Of a stretch of DNA of 64,000 bases, positions 26,671-35,610 are shown in pieces. The stretch is from an uncultured Clostridia bacterium (lineage in GTDB: Bacteria; Bacillota; Clostridia; Oscillospirales; Oscillospiraceae). The stretch lies in assembly GCA_945877365.1 (NCBI GenBank), contig CAMCRV010000006.1, positions 1 through 64,000 on the forward strand. The letters are read 5' to 3'. The notes beneath the pieces were generated by a model, which worked only from the letters and a program-made list of their open reading frames with translations, searched no databases and was not told the DNA's origin. How positions within the stretch are numbered: the stretch's first letter is position 1; every line of letters starts with the position of its first letter. A program made the translations under genes and the position numbers.

Positions 26671-27018
26671 TTAGGCCTCGAAATCGGCTTCTTCTGCCAC
26701 GGGATCGGTCTCGCCTGCGGCGGGAGCTTCCTCGGCAGCCTCTTCGGCAGGAGCTTCCTCGGCAACAGCGGCCTCAGCAGTAACAACCTGCTCTGCAACA
26801 GGAGCTTCTTCTGCGGCAGGAGCTTCCTCGGCGGCAGGGGCTTCCTCAGGAGTCTCCTCGGCGAAGTCCTTTTCGCAGCAGGGGCACTTGGGCATGGAGG
26901 CCAGAGTCTTCTTTGCCCATGCGACGATCTGGTCGCCGTAGGTAGCAATGACATAAACAGCGCCGGCAGCAGCGGCAAGAGCGGTTACGATTTTCGCGAT
27001 CAGATTGAATGTTTTCAT
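26671..27018 (-). CDS. Small membrane protein with acidic Ala/Glu repeat tail
   Basis: 115 residues. One membrane segment (about 6-26) and a CPCC cysteine cluster (about 45-48) precede a 60-residue tail of APAAEEAP-type repeats. No known family is recognised. The repeat tail is compositionally simple and probably disordered; similar proteins are common in this bacterial group. A good ribosome-binding site (ggaggtagttctc) supports translation. Confidence 0.7.
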   Translation of the reverse strand: MKTFNLIAKIVTALAAAAGAVYVIATYGDQIVAWAKKTLASMPKCPCCEKDFAEETPEEAPAAEEAPAAEEAPVAEQVVTAEAAVAEEAPAEEAAEEAPAAGETDPVAEEADFEA

Positions 27019-27144
27019 GAGAACTACCTCCAGTTTTTTTCTAGCTGCTTACATTATAACCAATTCCCCGGGAAAAAGCAATCCCATTTGGGAAAATCCT
27101 ACCAGAAGTTTATCCGGATTTTCATCGGGCTGGATCGGATTGCG

Positions 27145-27939
27145 TCATACATATCCATACATACCCCGGACGCTGACCTCTCCGGAGCTGACGGTTTCCA
27201 GATGACCGCCGAAATCCACCACAAGAGCGCCGTCTGCATCCACATCTACCGCGGTTCCGTGACGGAGCTCATTCCCCCGAACCAGAGAGATCTGCTGCCC
27301 CAGAGTGATGCAGCGGCTTCGATAGCTGTCCATCAGCTGCTGCTTTTGGGAAAACAGACCGTCGGACATGGCGTGAAGCTGCACCAGCATGGAGGCTGCC
27401 ACAGCTTCGGCGGCAACAGGTTCGTCCGTAAGCATGGACAGGGAAGTGGCAGTACCTTGCAGCTCCGGGGGAAAGTCAGGCAGCTGCTGGAAACAGTTGA
27501 TGCCGATTCCGGTGATGGCATAGTCCACCCGATGGTCAGAAGTCAATCCCAGGGTGGTGAGAATGCCCCCCAGCTTCCGTTTTCCATACACCAGATCGTT
27601 GGTCCATTTGATTCCGGGCCGCAGGCCGGTGCTTTCTTCCAGAGCGCGGCACATGGCGACACCGACAGCGCAGGTCAGGTGCAGAAGCTGGTTGGGGTCG
27701 CAGTCCGGCCGGAGCAGCAGGCTGAGGTAAACGCCTTTTCCGGCAGGGGAATGAAAGCTGCGTCCCATGCGGCCATGGCCGTTGGTCTGCCGGGCGGCAA
27801 GAACAGCGGTGCCCTCCGGGGCACCGTTCAGTGCCAGCTGCTTTAACACATCGTTGGTGGAGCCCACGCTGTCATACCAGTGAAGATACTCTGCCCAGGG
27901 ATAGTCCGGGGGCAGGCAGGCAAGAATCTTTTCTTTCAC
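27145..27939 (-). CDS. birA: Biotin-protein ligase (catalytic domain only)
   Basis: 264 residues from GTG 27939, which has GGAG upstream; the ATG at 27978 gives an unlikely N-terminus. The ligase domain has GSTNDVLKQLA, GHGRMGRSF (adenylate loop) and KWTNDLVYGKRKLGGIL. A short C-terminal domain follows. There is no N-terminal DNA-binding domain, so this is a group I enzyme that biotinylates carriers and does not repress biotin genes. Confidence 0.9.
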   Translation of the reverse strand: MKEKILACLPPDYPWAEYLHWYDSVGSTNDVLKQLALNGAPEGTAVLAARQTNGHGRMGRSFHSPAGKGVYLSLLLRPDCDPNQLLHLTCAVGVAMCRALEESTGLRPGIKWTNDLVYGKRKLGGILTTLGLTSDHRVDYAITGIGINCFQQLPDFPPELQGTATSLSMLTDEPVAAEAVAASMLVQLHAMSDGLFSQKQQLMDSYRSRCITLGQQISLVRGNELRHGTAVDVDADGALVVDFGGHLETVSSGEVSVRGMYGYV

Positions 27940-28100
27940 GGTGCAATCATCTCCGGCTTTTTTCTGCCAGTATACCAAAGGCAGAACCCCTGTGCAACAA
28001 TTTTTTCAGAAAAGCCTCCTGCCGCGGCAGCAGACATTGACCTTTTGGGTATAATCTGTTACCATAGGGGAAATCCCAAAAAGCAAAGGAGCCTGTTATT

Positions 28101-29324
28101 GTGAAAAAAACCATACTGCGTGAATATGCCCGCCTGATTATTCGCCGGGGTGTCAATGTCCAGAAGGGGCAGGAGGTCATGATCTATGCCGAGCTGGATC
28201 AGCCTGAATTTGTGAAGCTGCTGGTGGAGGAGGCCTATAAGGCCAAGGCCAAAAAGGTGGTGGTTCAGTGGAGCTACCAGCCTCTGGAGAAGCTCCATGT
28301 CCGGGGGCAGTCCGTCAAGACCCTGGGCACCGTGGAGGAGTGGCAGAAGGCCCGCCAGGAGCATTTCTGTCAGGAGCTGCCTGCCCGGATTCATCTGATT
28401 TCCGAAGATCCCGACGGTCTGAAAGGTATGAACACAGAAAAGCTGGCAAAGGCCAGACAGCTGTCCTTCCCCATCCTCAAGCCCTACCGGGATCGCCGGG
28501 AGGGAAAAGACCAGTGGTGCATCGCCGCCGTCCCCGGTGTCGCATGGGCAAAGAAGGTGTTCCCCGGCCTGCCCAAGGGCAAGGCTATGGAGAAGCTGTG
28601 GGAGGCCATTCTGTTCACCTCCCGGGTGGACTCCGATCCCATCGCCGCCTGGCAGGCACACAATGCCGAGCTGAAGCAGCGCTGCAATTATCTGAACGGC
28701 CTGAACATCCGTTCTCTGCACTACACCGCTGCCAATGGCACGGATCTGACCGTAGGCATGATTCCCGAGGCTCAGTTCTGCGGTGGAGAAGAGATCAGCC
28801 TTCAGGGTATCTCCTTTAACCCCAACATTCCCTCTGAGGAGTGCTTCATCTCTCCCAAACGGGGTGAGGCTGAGGGCATCGTCTATTCCACCAAGCCCCT
28901 GAGCTATGAGGGACAGCTGATTGAGAATTTCTGGATTCGCTTTGAAGGCGGAAAGGCGGTGGAGTCCGGCGCCGAGAAGGGTGCGGAGCTGCTGAACACC
29001 ATGCTGCATATGGATGAGGGCGCTGCCTATCTGGGTGAGTGTGCACTGGTTCCCCAGCACAGCCCCATTGCAGAGAGCGGAATTCTGTTCTATAACACTT
29101 TGTTTGACGAGAATGCCTCCTGCCATCTGGCCATGGGCATGGGCTTCCCGGATACCATCCGGGATTATCACAGCAAGACGCTGGAGGAGTGCCGCGATCT
29201 GGGCATCAACGACTCCATGATCCATGAGGACTTTATGATCGGCTGCGATACCATGAATATCGATGCCGTCTGCGCCGACGGCAAGGTGGTGCCGGTGTTC
29301 CGGAACGGCAACTGGGCTTTCTGA
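28101..29324 (+). CDS. M29 family aminopeptidase
   Basis: 407 residues from GTG 28101, nine bases after AAGGAG. Matches thermophilic-type aminopeptidases (AmpS/PepS): N-terminal KGQEVMIYAELDQPEFVKLL, the metal-binding NVPSEE-like NPNIPSEECF, and C-terminal HMDEGAAYLGECAL and ENASCHLAMGMGF. It acts in the cytoplasm on peptide N-termini. Confidence 0.9.
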   Translation: MKKTILREYARLIIRRGVNVQKGQEVMIYAELDQPEFVKLLVEEAYKAKAKKVVVQWSYQPLEKLHVRGQSVKTLGTVEEWQKARQEHFCQELPARIHLISEDPDGLKGMNTEKLAKARQLSFPILKPYRDRREGKDQWCIAAVPGVAWAKKVFPGLPKGKAMEKLWEAILFTSRVDSDPIAAWQAHNAELKQRCNYLNGLNIRSLHYTAANGTDLTVGMIPEAQFCGGEEISLQGISFNPNIPSEECFISPKRGEAEGIVYSTKPLSYEGQLIENFWIRFEGGKAVESGAEKGAELLNTMLHMDEGAAYLGECALVPQHSPIAESGILFYNTLFDENASCHLAMGMGFPDTIRDYHSKTLEECRDLGINDSMIHEDFMIGCDTMNIDAVCADGKVVPVFRNGNWAF

Positions 29325-29352
29325 TAATTTTTCATTTTTCCAGAAAAAACAC

Positions 29353-29381
29353 TTGCATTTTCGCCTGCCCTGTGGTATGAT
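29353..29381 (+). promoter_or_regulatory. Promoter of rpmE
   Basis: TTGCAT (29353-29358), 17-base spacer, TATGAT (29376-29381). Confidence 0.7.
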
Positions 29382-29446
29382 ATCCGGGCGATTAAAGATT
29401 GCTGGGGCAAGTATGCCCTTTACCTGATACGAAAGAGGTGAAACAA

Positions 29447-29647
29447 ATGAAGGAAGGTATCCATCCCAAGTACGAGCAGACTACGATCCGTTGCGCCTGT
29501 GGCAACACCTTTACCACCGGCTCCACCAAGAGCGACATCCGTGTGGAAATCTGCTCCAAGTGCCACCCTTTCTATACCGGCAAGCAGAAGCTGGTTGACA
29601 CCGGTGGACGCGTTGACCGCTTCAACAAGCGCTTCGGCCTGAAGTAA
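29447..29647 (+). CDS. rpmE: Ribosomal protein L31, zinc-binding form
   Basis: 66 residues from ATG 29447 (gaaagaggtg upstream). Starts [20 protein letters not shown] and retains the C-x-C and C-x-x-C zinc ligands, so it is the C+ form used when zinc is sufficient. Own promoter and terminator. Confidence 0.95.
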   Translation: MKEGIHPKYEQTTIRCACGNTFTTGSTKSDIRVEICSKCHPFYTGKQKLVDTGGRVDRFNKRFGLK

Positions 29648-29655
29648 GAAACGAC

Positions 29656-29695
29656 AAAATCCGCATCACGGCTCTGTGATGCGGATTTTTTGTTT
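29656..29695 (+). terminator. Terminator of rpmE
   Basis: AAAATCCGCATCAC pairs with GTGATGCGGATTTT, then T-rich sequence. Confidence 0.85.
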
Positions 29696-29711
29696 TTCCA
29701 CAAGAAAACAG

Positions 29712-29741
29712 TTGTCCGCCGGGGTGCTTGTGTGGTATACT
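29712..29741 (+). promoter_or_regulatory. Promoter of hflX
   Basis: TTGTCC (29712-29717), 18-base spacer, TATACT (29736-29741). Confidence 0.6.
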
Positions 29742-29789
29742 ATACAATACGGGTAAATGTATCTGCCCCAAGGGGGCACAGGAGGAACC

Positions 29790-31058
29790 ATGGAAGCAAC
29801 AATGGAGAAACACATTCAGGAGCGCGCCGTACTGGTGGGTCTGAATGCAGACTGCTTTACCAAAGAGCAGACCGCCACAGAGGAAACCCTGGAGGAGCTG
29901 GATGCCCTTCTGGAAACTGCCGGGGGCTTCTGCACCGGCAAGGTGCTGCAAAACCGCCATACCCCCGATTCCCACAGCTTTATCGGTGAAGGGAAGGCGC
30001 TGGAAGTAAAAATGCTGGTGGAGGCTACGGCGTCCACCATGGTGATATTTGACAATGAGCTGTCCCCGGGAAATATCCGGGCGCTGGAGGAGATCATCGG
30101 TGTCACGGTGCTGGATCGCAGCGCCCTGATTCTGGACATTTTCGCCCAGCGAGCCAAGACCCGGGAAGGCCGGCTTCAGGTGGAGCTGGCGCAGTATAAA
30201 TATCTGCTGCCCCGGCTGTCCGGAATGGGCGCCAGCCTGTCCCGGCAGGGCGGCGGCATCGGCACCCGGGGACCCGGCGAAACCAAGCTGGAATCTGACC
30301 GCCGCCACATCCGGGAGCGGATCAACCGTCTGGAAGGGGAGCTGGAACAGGTTCGCAAGGTCCGGGGTGTCCAGCGTGAGCGGAGAATGAAAAATTCCGT
30401 GCCGGTGGTGGCCATTGTGGGCTATACCAATGCCGGAAAATCCACCCTGCTGAATCAGCTCACCGGGGCGGGCATTCCTGCCAACAACCGGCTTTTCGAC
30501 ACCCTGGATACCACCTCCCGGCAGCTGACAGTTTCCGACAATCTGGATGTGATTCTGTCGGATACCGTAGGCTTCATCGCCAAGCTGCCCCATCATCTGG
30601 TGAACGCCTTCCACGCTACTCTGGAGGAGCTGGAGTACGCCGACCTGCTGCTTCATGTCATCGATGCTTCCGACCCCAACCGGGAGGAGCACATCGCCGT
30701 GGTGGAGCGCCTGATTCACAAGCTCAGTAAGCCGGGAACTCCTGTCCTCAGCTGCTATAACAAGGCAGATCTGGTTTCCCCGGAGGATATCCCGGTGGGG
30801 GAGGATGTGGTGGCCATTTCCGCCCGGCAGGGCATGGGCATGGAGAACCTCCTGAAAAGCATCGAGAAGGCCCTGGGGCACGCCCGACATCGGGTGGAGC
30901 TGCTTTTGCCCTATTCCATGGGCGGCCTGCTGGAGACCCTCCACAACAACGCCCAGGTGAATTCCACGGAGTATACCGGGGAGGGAATTCAGATAGTGGC
31001 TGTGCTGGATGACATTCTCTACGGAAGGCTCCGGGAGTATATCGTGAAGGAGCTGTAG
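29790..31058 (+). CDS. hflX: GTPase HflX
   Basis: 422 residues from ATG 29790 after AGGAGG. The N-terminal HflX domain (DNELSPGNIRALEE, the glycine-rich GGGIGTRGPGETKLE linker and a long basic helix) is followed by a GTPase domain with G1 GYTNAGKST (211-219), G3 DTVGF and G4 NKAD. HflX binds the 50S subunit and rescues or splits stalled ribosomes. Followed within 4 bases by the IMPACT-family gene, also ribosome-linked. Confidence 0.94.
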   Translation: MEATMEKHIQERAVLVGLNADCFTKEQTATEETLEELDALLETAGGFCTGKVLQNRHTPDSHSFIGEGKALEVKMLVEATASTMVIFDNELSPGNIRALEEIIGVTVLDRSALILDIFAQRAKTREGRLQVELAQYKYLLPRLSGMGASLSRQGGGIGTRGPGETKLESDRRHIRERINRLEGELEQVRKVRGVQRERRMKNSVPVVAIVGYTNAGKSTLLNQLTGAGIPANNRLFDTLDTTSRQLTVSDNLDVILSDTVGFIAKLPHHLVNAFHATLEELEYADLLLHVIDASDPNREEHIAVVERLIHKLSKPGTPVLSCYNKADLVSPEDIPVGEDVVAISARQGMGMENLLKSIEKALGHARHRVELLLPYSMGGLLETLHNNAQVNSTEYTGEGIQIVAVLDDILYGRLREYIVKEL

Positions 31059-31061
31059 CCT

Positions 31062-31694
31062 TTGGACGAATATCTGGTTCCCACCCGGTTTGGGGAGGAT
31101 GAATTTTACGAAAAGAAGTCCCACTTCATCGGCCGGGTCTGGCCGGTGGAAAGTGAGGAAGAGGCTCTGGAAAAGATCCAGCAGATGAAGAAGCAGCATT
31201 ACGATGCTACACACAACTGCTGGGCGTACATTATCCGGGACGGTGCGGTGCGGTTCTCCGACGACGGAGAACCCGGCGGCACTGCCGGAATGCCCATGCT
31301 GCAGGTGCTGCAGCGGGAGGGGCTGTATAACATCGTCTGCGTGGTCACCCGGTATTTCGGCGGTATCCTTCTGGGAGCCGGGGGACTGGTGCGTGCCTAT
31401 ACAAAGGGTGCGAAAATTGCGGTGGATGCCGCAGGCAAATCCATGAAACGGGTGTGGACGGTGCTGTATGTGCCCTGCCCCTACCCATTTTACGAGCGTG
31501 TGAAGCTGGAGGTTGCCTCCTTCGGGGGGATTATCCGCCAGTGCGATTTCGGGGCGGAGGTGGAGCTGGAGCTGCTCTTCCCGGAGCAGCAGGCGCAGCC
31601 CTTTCTGGATCGCCTGACGGACATGACCTCCGGCACGGTGGAGGGCATGGAAACCGGGCAGGAATACCGTGCCTTTCCCGTTGACAATCCATAA
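31062..31694 (+). CDS. IMPACT/YigZ family protein
   Basis: 210 residues from a TTG start nine bases after AAGGAG. UPF0029-type N-terminal domain with KKSHFIGRVWPVESEEEALE, DDGEPGGTAGMPMLQVLQRE and VVTRYFGGILLGAGGLVRAY, then a DUF1949 C-terminal domain. Homologues bind ribosomes or regulate translation. Coupled to hflX. Confidence 0.88.
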   Translation: MDEYLVPTRFGEDEFYEKKSHFIGRVWPVESEEEALEKIQQMKKQHYDATHNCWAYIIRDGAVRFSDDGEPGGTAGMPMLQVLQREGLYNIVCVVTRYFGGILLGAGGLVRAYTKGAKIAVDAAGKSMKRVWTVLYVPCPYPFYERVKLEVASFGGIIRQCDFGAEVELELLFPEQQAQPFLDRLTDMTSGTVEGMETGQEYRAFPVDNP

Positions 31695-31719
31695 ATCTAC
31701 ATAGTTGGGGGGAAACACC

Positions 31720-32733
31720 ATGACCGTTCGGGAAGAATTGGAACGCGAGGAGCATAAGCGTCTGAATCCGCTGGCGGCCTTTGCCGACCGGAGTGCCGGT
31801 CGTCTGCATCCGGAACCGGAGCGGACGGAGGATGTCCGCACCTGCTATCAACGGGATACGGATCGCATCATCCACAGCAAATCCTTCCGCCGCCTGATGC
31901 ATAAAACCCAGGTGTTTCTCCAGCCGGAGGGAGACCACTACCGCACCCGGCTGACCCATACCCTGGAGGTTTCCCGAATCGCCGGAACCATAACCCGGGC
32001 TCTGGGGCTGAACGAAGATCTGGCGGAGGCCATCGCCATGGGTCACGATCTGGGACATACGCCCTTCGGCCACGCCGGAGAGGCAGCTCTGAGCCAGTGC
32101 TGGGGAAAGCCCTTCCGGCACAACGAGCAGAGCCTCCGGGTGGTGGATTATCTGGAACGGGATGGGCAGGGTTTGAACCTGACCCATGAGGTTCGGGATG
32201 GGATTCTCTGCCACACCGGGGAGAACTGGGCAAAGACGCTGGAGGGGCAGATTGTCCGCCGCTCCGACCAGATTGCCTATGTGAACCACGATATCGACGA
32301 TGCCATTCGGGCAGGCATTCTTACCAATGAGGATATCCCCAAGTCCATTTCCGATGTTCTGGGGCATACCCATTCCGCCCGAATCAACGCGCTGGTGACG
32401 GATGTGATCCGCACCTCCCGGGAGGCAGGGGCCATCTGCCTGACCCCTCAGGTGGAAAAGGCATTGAAGGATCTGCGCGCGTTCATGTTTGAGCGGGTCT
32501 ACCGGAATCCCGTGGCAAAGGGGCAGGAGAGCAAGGCAAAGGCCATGCTGGCGCAGCTGTTTGAATACTATGTCACCCACCCGGAGGCGCTGCCGGAGGA
32601 CTTCCTGCCCCAGCTGACCTTCGACGGCATGGAGCGTACCGTCTGCGACTACATCGCCGGTATGACCGACAACTATGCCGTGGACAAGTATACGGAGATT
32701 TTCATTCCCTCCGGCTGGCAGGTCAAGGGGTAG
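31720..32733 (+). CDS. dGTP triphosphohydrolase-like HD protein
   Basis: 337 residues from ATG 31720 behind GGGGGGA. The HD domain reads RTRLTHTLEVSRIAGTITRA and MGHDLGHTPFGHAGE, with the metal-binding histidines and aspartate in place. It is the shorter Dgt-like type that hydrolyses dNTPs to deoxynucleosides and triphosphate. Immediately upstream of dnaG, so a replication-related role is plausible. Confidence 0.88.
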   Translation: MTVREELEREEHKRLNPLAAFADRSAGRLHPEPERTEDVRTCYQRDTDRIIHSKSFRRLMHKTQVFLQPEGDHYRTRLTHTLEVSRIAGTITRALGLNEDLAEAIAMGHDLGHTPFGHAGEAALSQCWGKPFRHNEQSLRVVDYLERDGQGLNLTHEVRDGILCHTGENWAKTLEGQIVRRSDQIAYVNHDIDDAIRAGILTNEDIPKSISDVLGHTHSARINALVTDVIRTSREAGAICLTPQVEKALKDLRAFMFERVYRNPVAKGQESKAKAMLAQLFEYYVTHPEALPEDFLPQLTFDGMERTVCDYIAGMTDNYAVDKYTEIFIPSGWQVKG

Positions 32734-32751
32734 GCAGGAAAAAAGATTCTT

Positions 32752-32942
32752 TTATCTGCTTATCGGCTTTGCGCAGACGCTTGATAAATTGGAATTTGGC
32801 GGGTTCAAAGGCCCCCTTGTGTAAAGGGGGCTGTCAGCGAAGCTGACTGGGGGATTGACAACCCCTCCGGCAAAAATCAATAGATTTTTGCCACCTCCCC
32901 TTACACAGGGGAGGCTTTGGGCACCCCCGCAAATTCCAATTT
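32752..32942. repeat. MITE-like inverted-repeat element upstream of dnaG
   Basis: The element has terminal inverted repeats: 32786-32803 (AAATTGGAATTTGGCGGG) and 32926-32942. Inside are nested hairpins (CCCCTTGTGTAAAGGGG; CCTCCCCTTACACAGGGGAGG). The adjoining 50 bp (32752-32801) recur inverted at 13732-13781. No gene is seen from 32734 to 33001. Confidence 0.6.
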
Positions 32943-33001
32943 GCCGGTTTGCTGACTGAAACCGATAGGCACAAACGATTTACGGGAAAGGAGGGGATAC
33001 T

Positions 33002-34753
33002 ATGGCGTTTCCCCCGGCATTTTTGGATGAACTGGTGGCGAGAAACCCCATCGAAGATGTGGTGGGGCAGTATGTCACCCTGCGCCGCAGCGGCAGCAAC
33101 CTGTTCGGCCTGTGTCCCTTCCACGGTGAGAAAACCGCCTCCTTTTCCGTGGCCCCCGACAAGGGAATTTTCTATTGCTTCGGCTGCCATAAGGGGGGCA
33201 GTGTCATCAATTTCCAGATGGAGATTGAGGGGATGAGCTATCCCGATGCCGTCCGGGCGCTGGCGAAGCGAGCCGGAATGGAGGTTCCGGGGGATGAACA
33301 GTATCAGAGCCGGTATCACCAGCAGGAGCGGCTCTGGGCGCTGCACAAGGAGGCTGCCCGGTTCTTCCACAGTCAGCTGTACGCGCCCGTGGGAGAGCAG
33401 GCATTGAAGTATGCCATGGATCGTGGGATGCCCAAATCCATTCTGACCAAGTTCGGCATTGGTTACGCCCCGGACAGCTGGGATGCTCTGGTGAAGGCCA
33501 TGCGGCAGAAGGGGTACACGGACGAGGAGCTGCAGCAGTCCGGACTGGTGACGGTCTCCCGGAAGAACGGCAATCTGTTTGACCGGTTCCGGGATCGGCT
33601 GATGTTCCCGATTATTGATGTCCGTGGCTATGTCATCGGCTTCGGCGGCCGGATTATGAAGAAGGATGACAGTGCTGCCAAGTACCTGAACTCCCCGGAA
33701 ACCCTGATTTTTAACAAGAGAAAGAACCTGTTTGCCCTGAATTTCGCGAAGAAAAGCAAGCTGGGCTATCTGATTCTGGTGGAGGGCTACATGGATGCCA
33801 TCGCCCTGCACCAATACGGCTTTGACTGCGCTGTGGCATCCCTGGGCACCGCCCTGACGGAGGACGGCGCGGCATTGCTGAGCCGGTATACCGATCAGGT
33901 GGTGCTGATTTACGACAGCGACACCGCCGGACAGAACGCCACCAAACGGGCCATTCCCATTCTGGAAAAGGCAGGCCTTCAGGTGAAGGTGCTTCAGGTT
34001 CGGGATGCCAAGGATCCGGATGAATACCTCAAGAAGTTCGGCGCGGATAAATTCAAAAATCTGCTGGAGGAATCCGCCAACCGGGTGGAGTATCAGCTGA
34101 ATGCCATCCGAAAGAAATATGACATCCGGGAGGATGACCAGAAGGTCAAATATTTACAGGAGTGCGCAGAGCTGATTGCCACCCTTCCCAGCGCTGTCCG
34201 CCGGGAGGTGTACGGCGGCCGGGTGGCGGAGGATGCCAAAATCAGCATGGATGCCATGCAGATGGAGATTTCCCGAGCCTATAAGCGAAGAACGCAGCGG
34301 GAAAAGAAGCAGCAGGAGAAGCAGAGCCTTGCCCCTGCCCGGAACCACCAGCCCCACAGCAGAAGCATCCGATATGACAATGTGAAGTCCGCCATGGCAG
34401 AGGAGCAGCTGCTGGGGCAGCTTTTCCGGGAACCGGTATTGCTGGATCAGATTCCGGAACTGAAGCCTGACCAGTTTTCTGTGCCCCTGTTCGGAAGGGT
34501 CTTTGAACAGCTGACCCGCCGGTTCCGGGAGGGAATGGAAATCTCTCTGGGGGGACTGACGGATGTGACCTCTGAGGAGATGTCCCATCTTGCAGGAATC
34601 CTCCACAGCCAGACCGGCCCCATCAGCGAACAGGCGCTGAAGGACTGTGTCAGAACCATCCAATCGGAGTATGAGGCCGGGCAGGTGGTTTCGGAAAACG
34701 ATCTGCTGGCTGTACAGAAACGAATGAAAGAAAGAAAAGGAATGAAAGCATGA
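33002..34753 (+). CDS. dnaG: DNA primase
   Basis: 583 residues, start ATG after GGAAAGGAGGGG. The N-terminal CHC2 zinc domain uses Cys38, His41, Cys59 and Cys62. The TOPRIM core has LVEGYMDAIALHQYGF and YDSDTAGQNATKRA. The C-terminal helicase-binding domain is present (about 450-583). Makes RNA primers at the replication fork. Overlaps rpoD by 4 bases, the classical macromolecular-synthesis operon. Confidence 0.95.
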   Translation: MAFPPAFLDELVARNPIEDVVGQYVTLRRSGSNLFGLCPFHGEKTASFSVAPDKGIFYCFGCHKGGSVINFQMEIEGMSYPDAVRALAKRAGMEVPGDEQYQSRYHQQERLWALHKEAARFFHSQLYAPVGEQALKYAMDRGMPKSILTKFGIGYAPDSWDALVKAMRQKGYTDEELQQSGLVTVSRKNGNLFDRFRDRLMFPIIDVRGYVIGFGGRIMKKDDSAAKYLNSPETLIFNKRKNLFALNFAKKSKLGYLILVEGYMDAIALHQYGFDCAVASLGTALTEDGAALLSRYTDQVVLIYDSDTAGQNATKRAIPILEKAGLQVKVLQVRDAKDPDEYLKKFGADKFKNLLEESANRVEYQLNAIRKKYDIREDDQKVKYLQECAELIATLPSAVRREVYGGRVAEDAKISMDAMQMEISRAYKRRTQREKKQQEKQSLAPARNHQPHSRSIRYDNVKSAMAEEQLLGQLFREPVLLDQIPELKPDQFSVPLFGRVFEQLTRRFREGMEISLGGLTDVTSEEMSHLAGILHSQTGPISEQALKDCVRTIQSEYEAGQVVSENDLLAVQKRMKERKGMKA

Positions 34754-35610
34754 CGCTGGAACAGATGCAGCAAACGCCGGTGAGCACCGGCGATGATGAT
34801 ATGCGCCAATACCTCCATGAGATTCGCACCTTCCCCCGGCTGACAGCGGAGGAGGAGCGCGACCTTGCCCGGCGGTGCGCCCAGGGGGAGGAGGATGCCA
34901 TCTGCAGGATGGTCAATGCCAATCTGCGGCTGGTGGTGTCCATTGCCCGGGAGTACACCGGACGGGGTGTGCCCCTGCTGGATTTAATTCAGGAGGGCAG
35001 CATTGGCCTGTTGGCGGCAGCCCGGAAGTTTGATTATACCCGGGAGGTTCGCTTCTCTACATACGCCACCAAGTGGATCCGGCAGGGCATCACCCGGTGC
35101 CTGATGAACCATGCCGGGCTGATCCGGGTGCCTCTGCACACCTTGGAGCGGATGCGGAAGATTCAGTCTGTCCGTAACCAGCTGCTGCAGGAGTCCGGTC
35201 AGGAGCCGGATCGGAAGGAGATTGCCCGCATCTGTGATCTCAGTGAGGAAAAAGTGGCAAAAATCCTTGCCCTGACCCCGGATATCTGCTCGCTGGAGCT
35301 GCCTGTGGGGCAGGATGACAGCACCCTCGGGGATCTTCTGGAGGATCTGGATGCCCCGGAACCTCAGGAAATGCTGGTGCGCCGGGAGCTGGAGACGATG
35401 CTGCACCAGATGCTGGGGAATCTGAATCCCCGGCAGCAGCAGATTCTGAAGCTGCACTATGGGCTGGATAACGGCGTTTGTTACTCGCTGGAGGAAATCG
35501 GCAGGCAGCTGGGAATCTCCAAGGAGCGCGCTCGTCAGATTGAGCATCAGGCAATGGAGAAGCTGAAGACCATGGGCACAAGTATGGGACTGGAGGATTT
35601 TCTGGAATGA
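34750..35610 (+). CDS. rpoD: Primary-type RNA polymerase sigma factor
   Basis: 286 residues, shorter than most RpoD because region 1.1 is missing. Region 1.2 is MRQYLHEIRTFPRLTAEEE, region 2 is NLRLVVSIAREYTGRGVPLL through FSTYATKWIRQGITRCL, and region 4.2 is LEEIGRQLGISKERARQIEH. All promoter-contacting parts are intact, so it should read standard TTGACA/TATAAT promoters as seen here. Overlaps dnaG upstream and the second sigma-like gene downstream. Confidence 0.92.
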   Translation: MTLEQMQQTPVSTGDDDMRQYLHEIRTFPRLTAEEERDLARRCAQGEEDAICRMVNANLRLVVSIAREYTGRGVPLLDLIQEGSIGLLAAARKFDYTREVRFSTYATKWIRQGITRCLMNHAGLIRVPLHTLERMRKIQSVRNQLLQESGQEPDRKEIARICDLSEEKVAKILALTPDICSLELPVGQDDSTLGDLLEDLDAPEPQEMLVRRELETMLHQMLGNLNPRQQQILKLHYGLDNGVCYSLEEIGRQLGISKERARQIEHQAMEKLKTMGTSMGLEDFLE

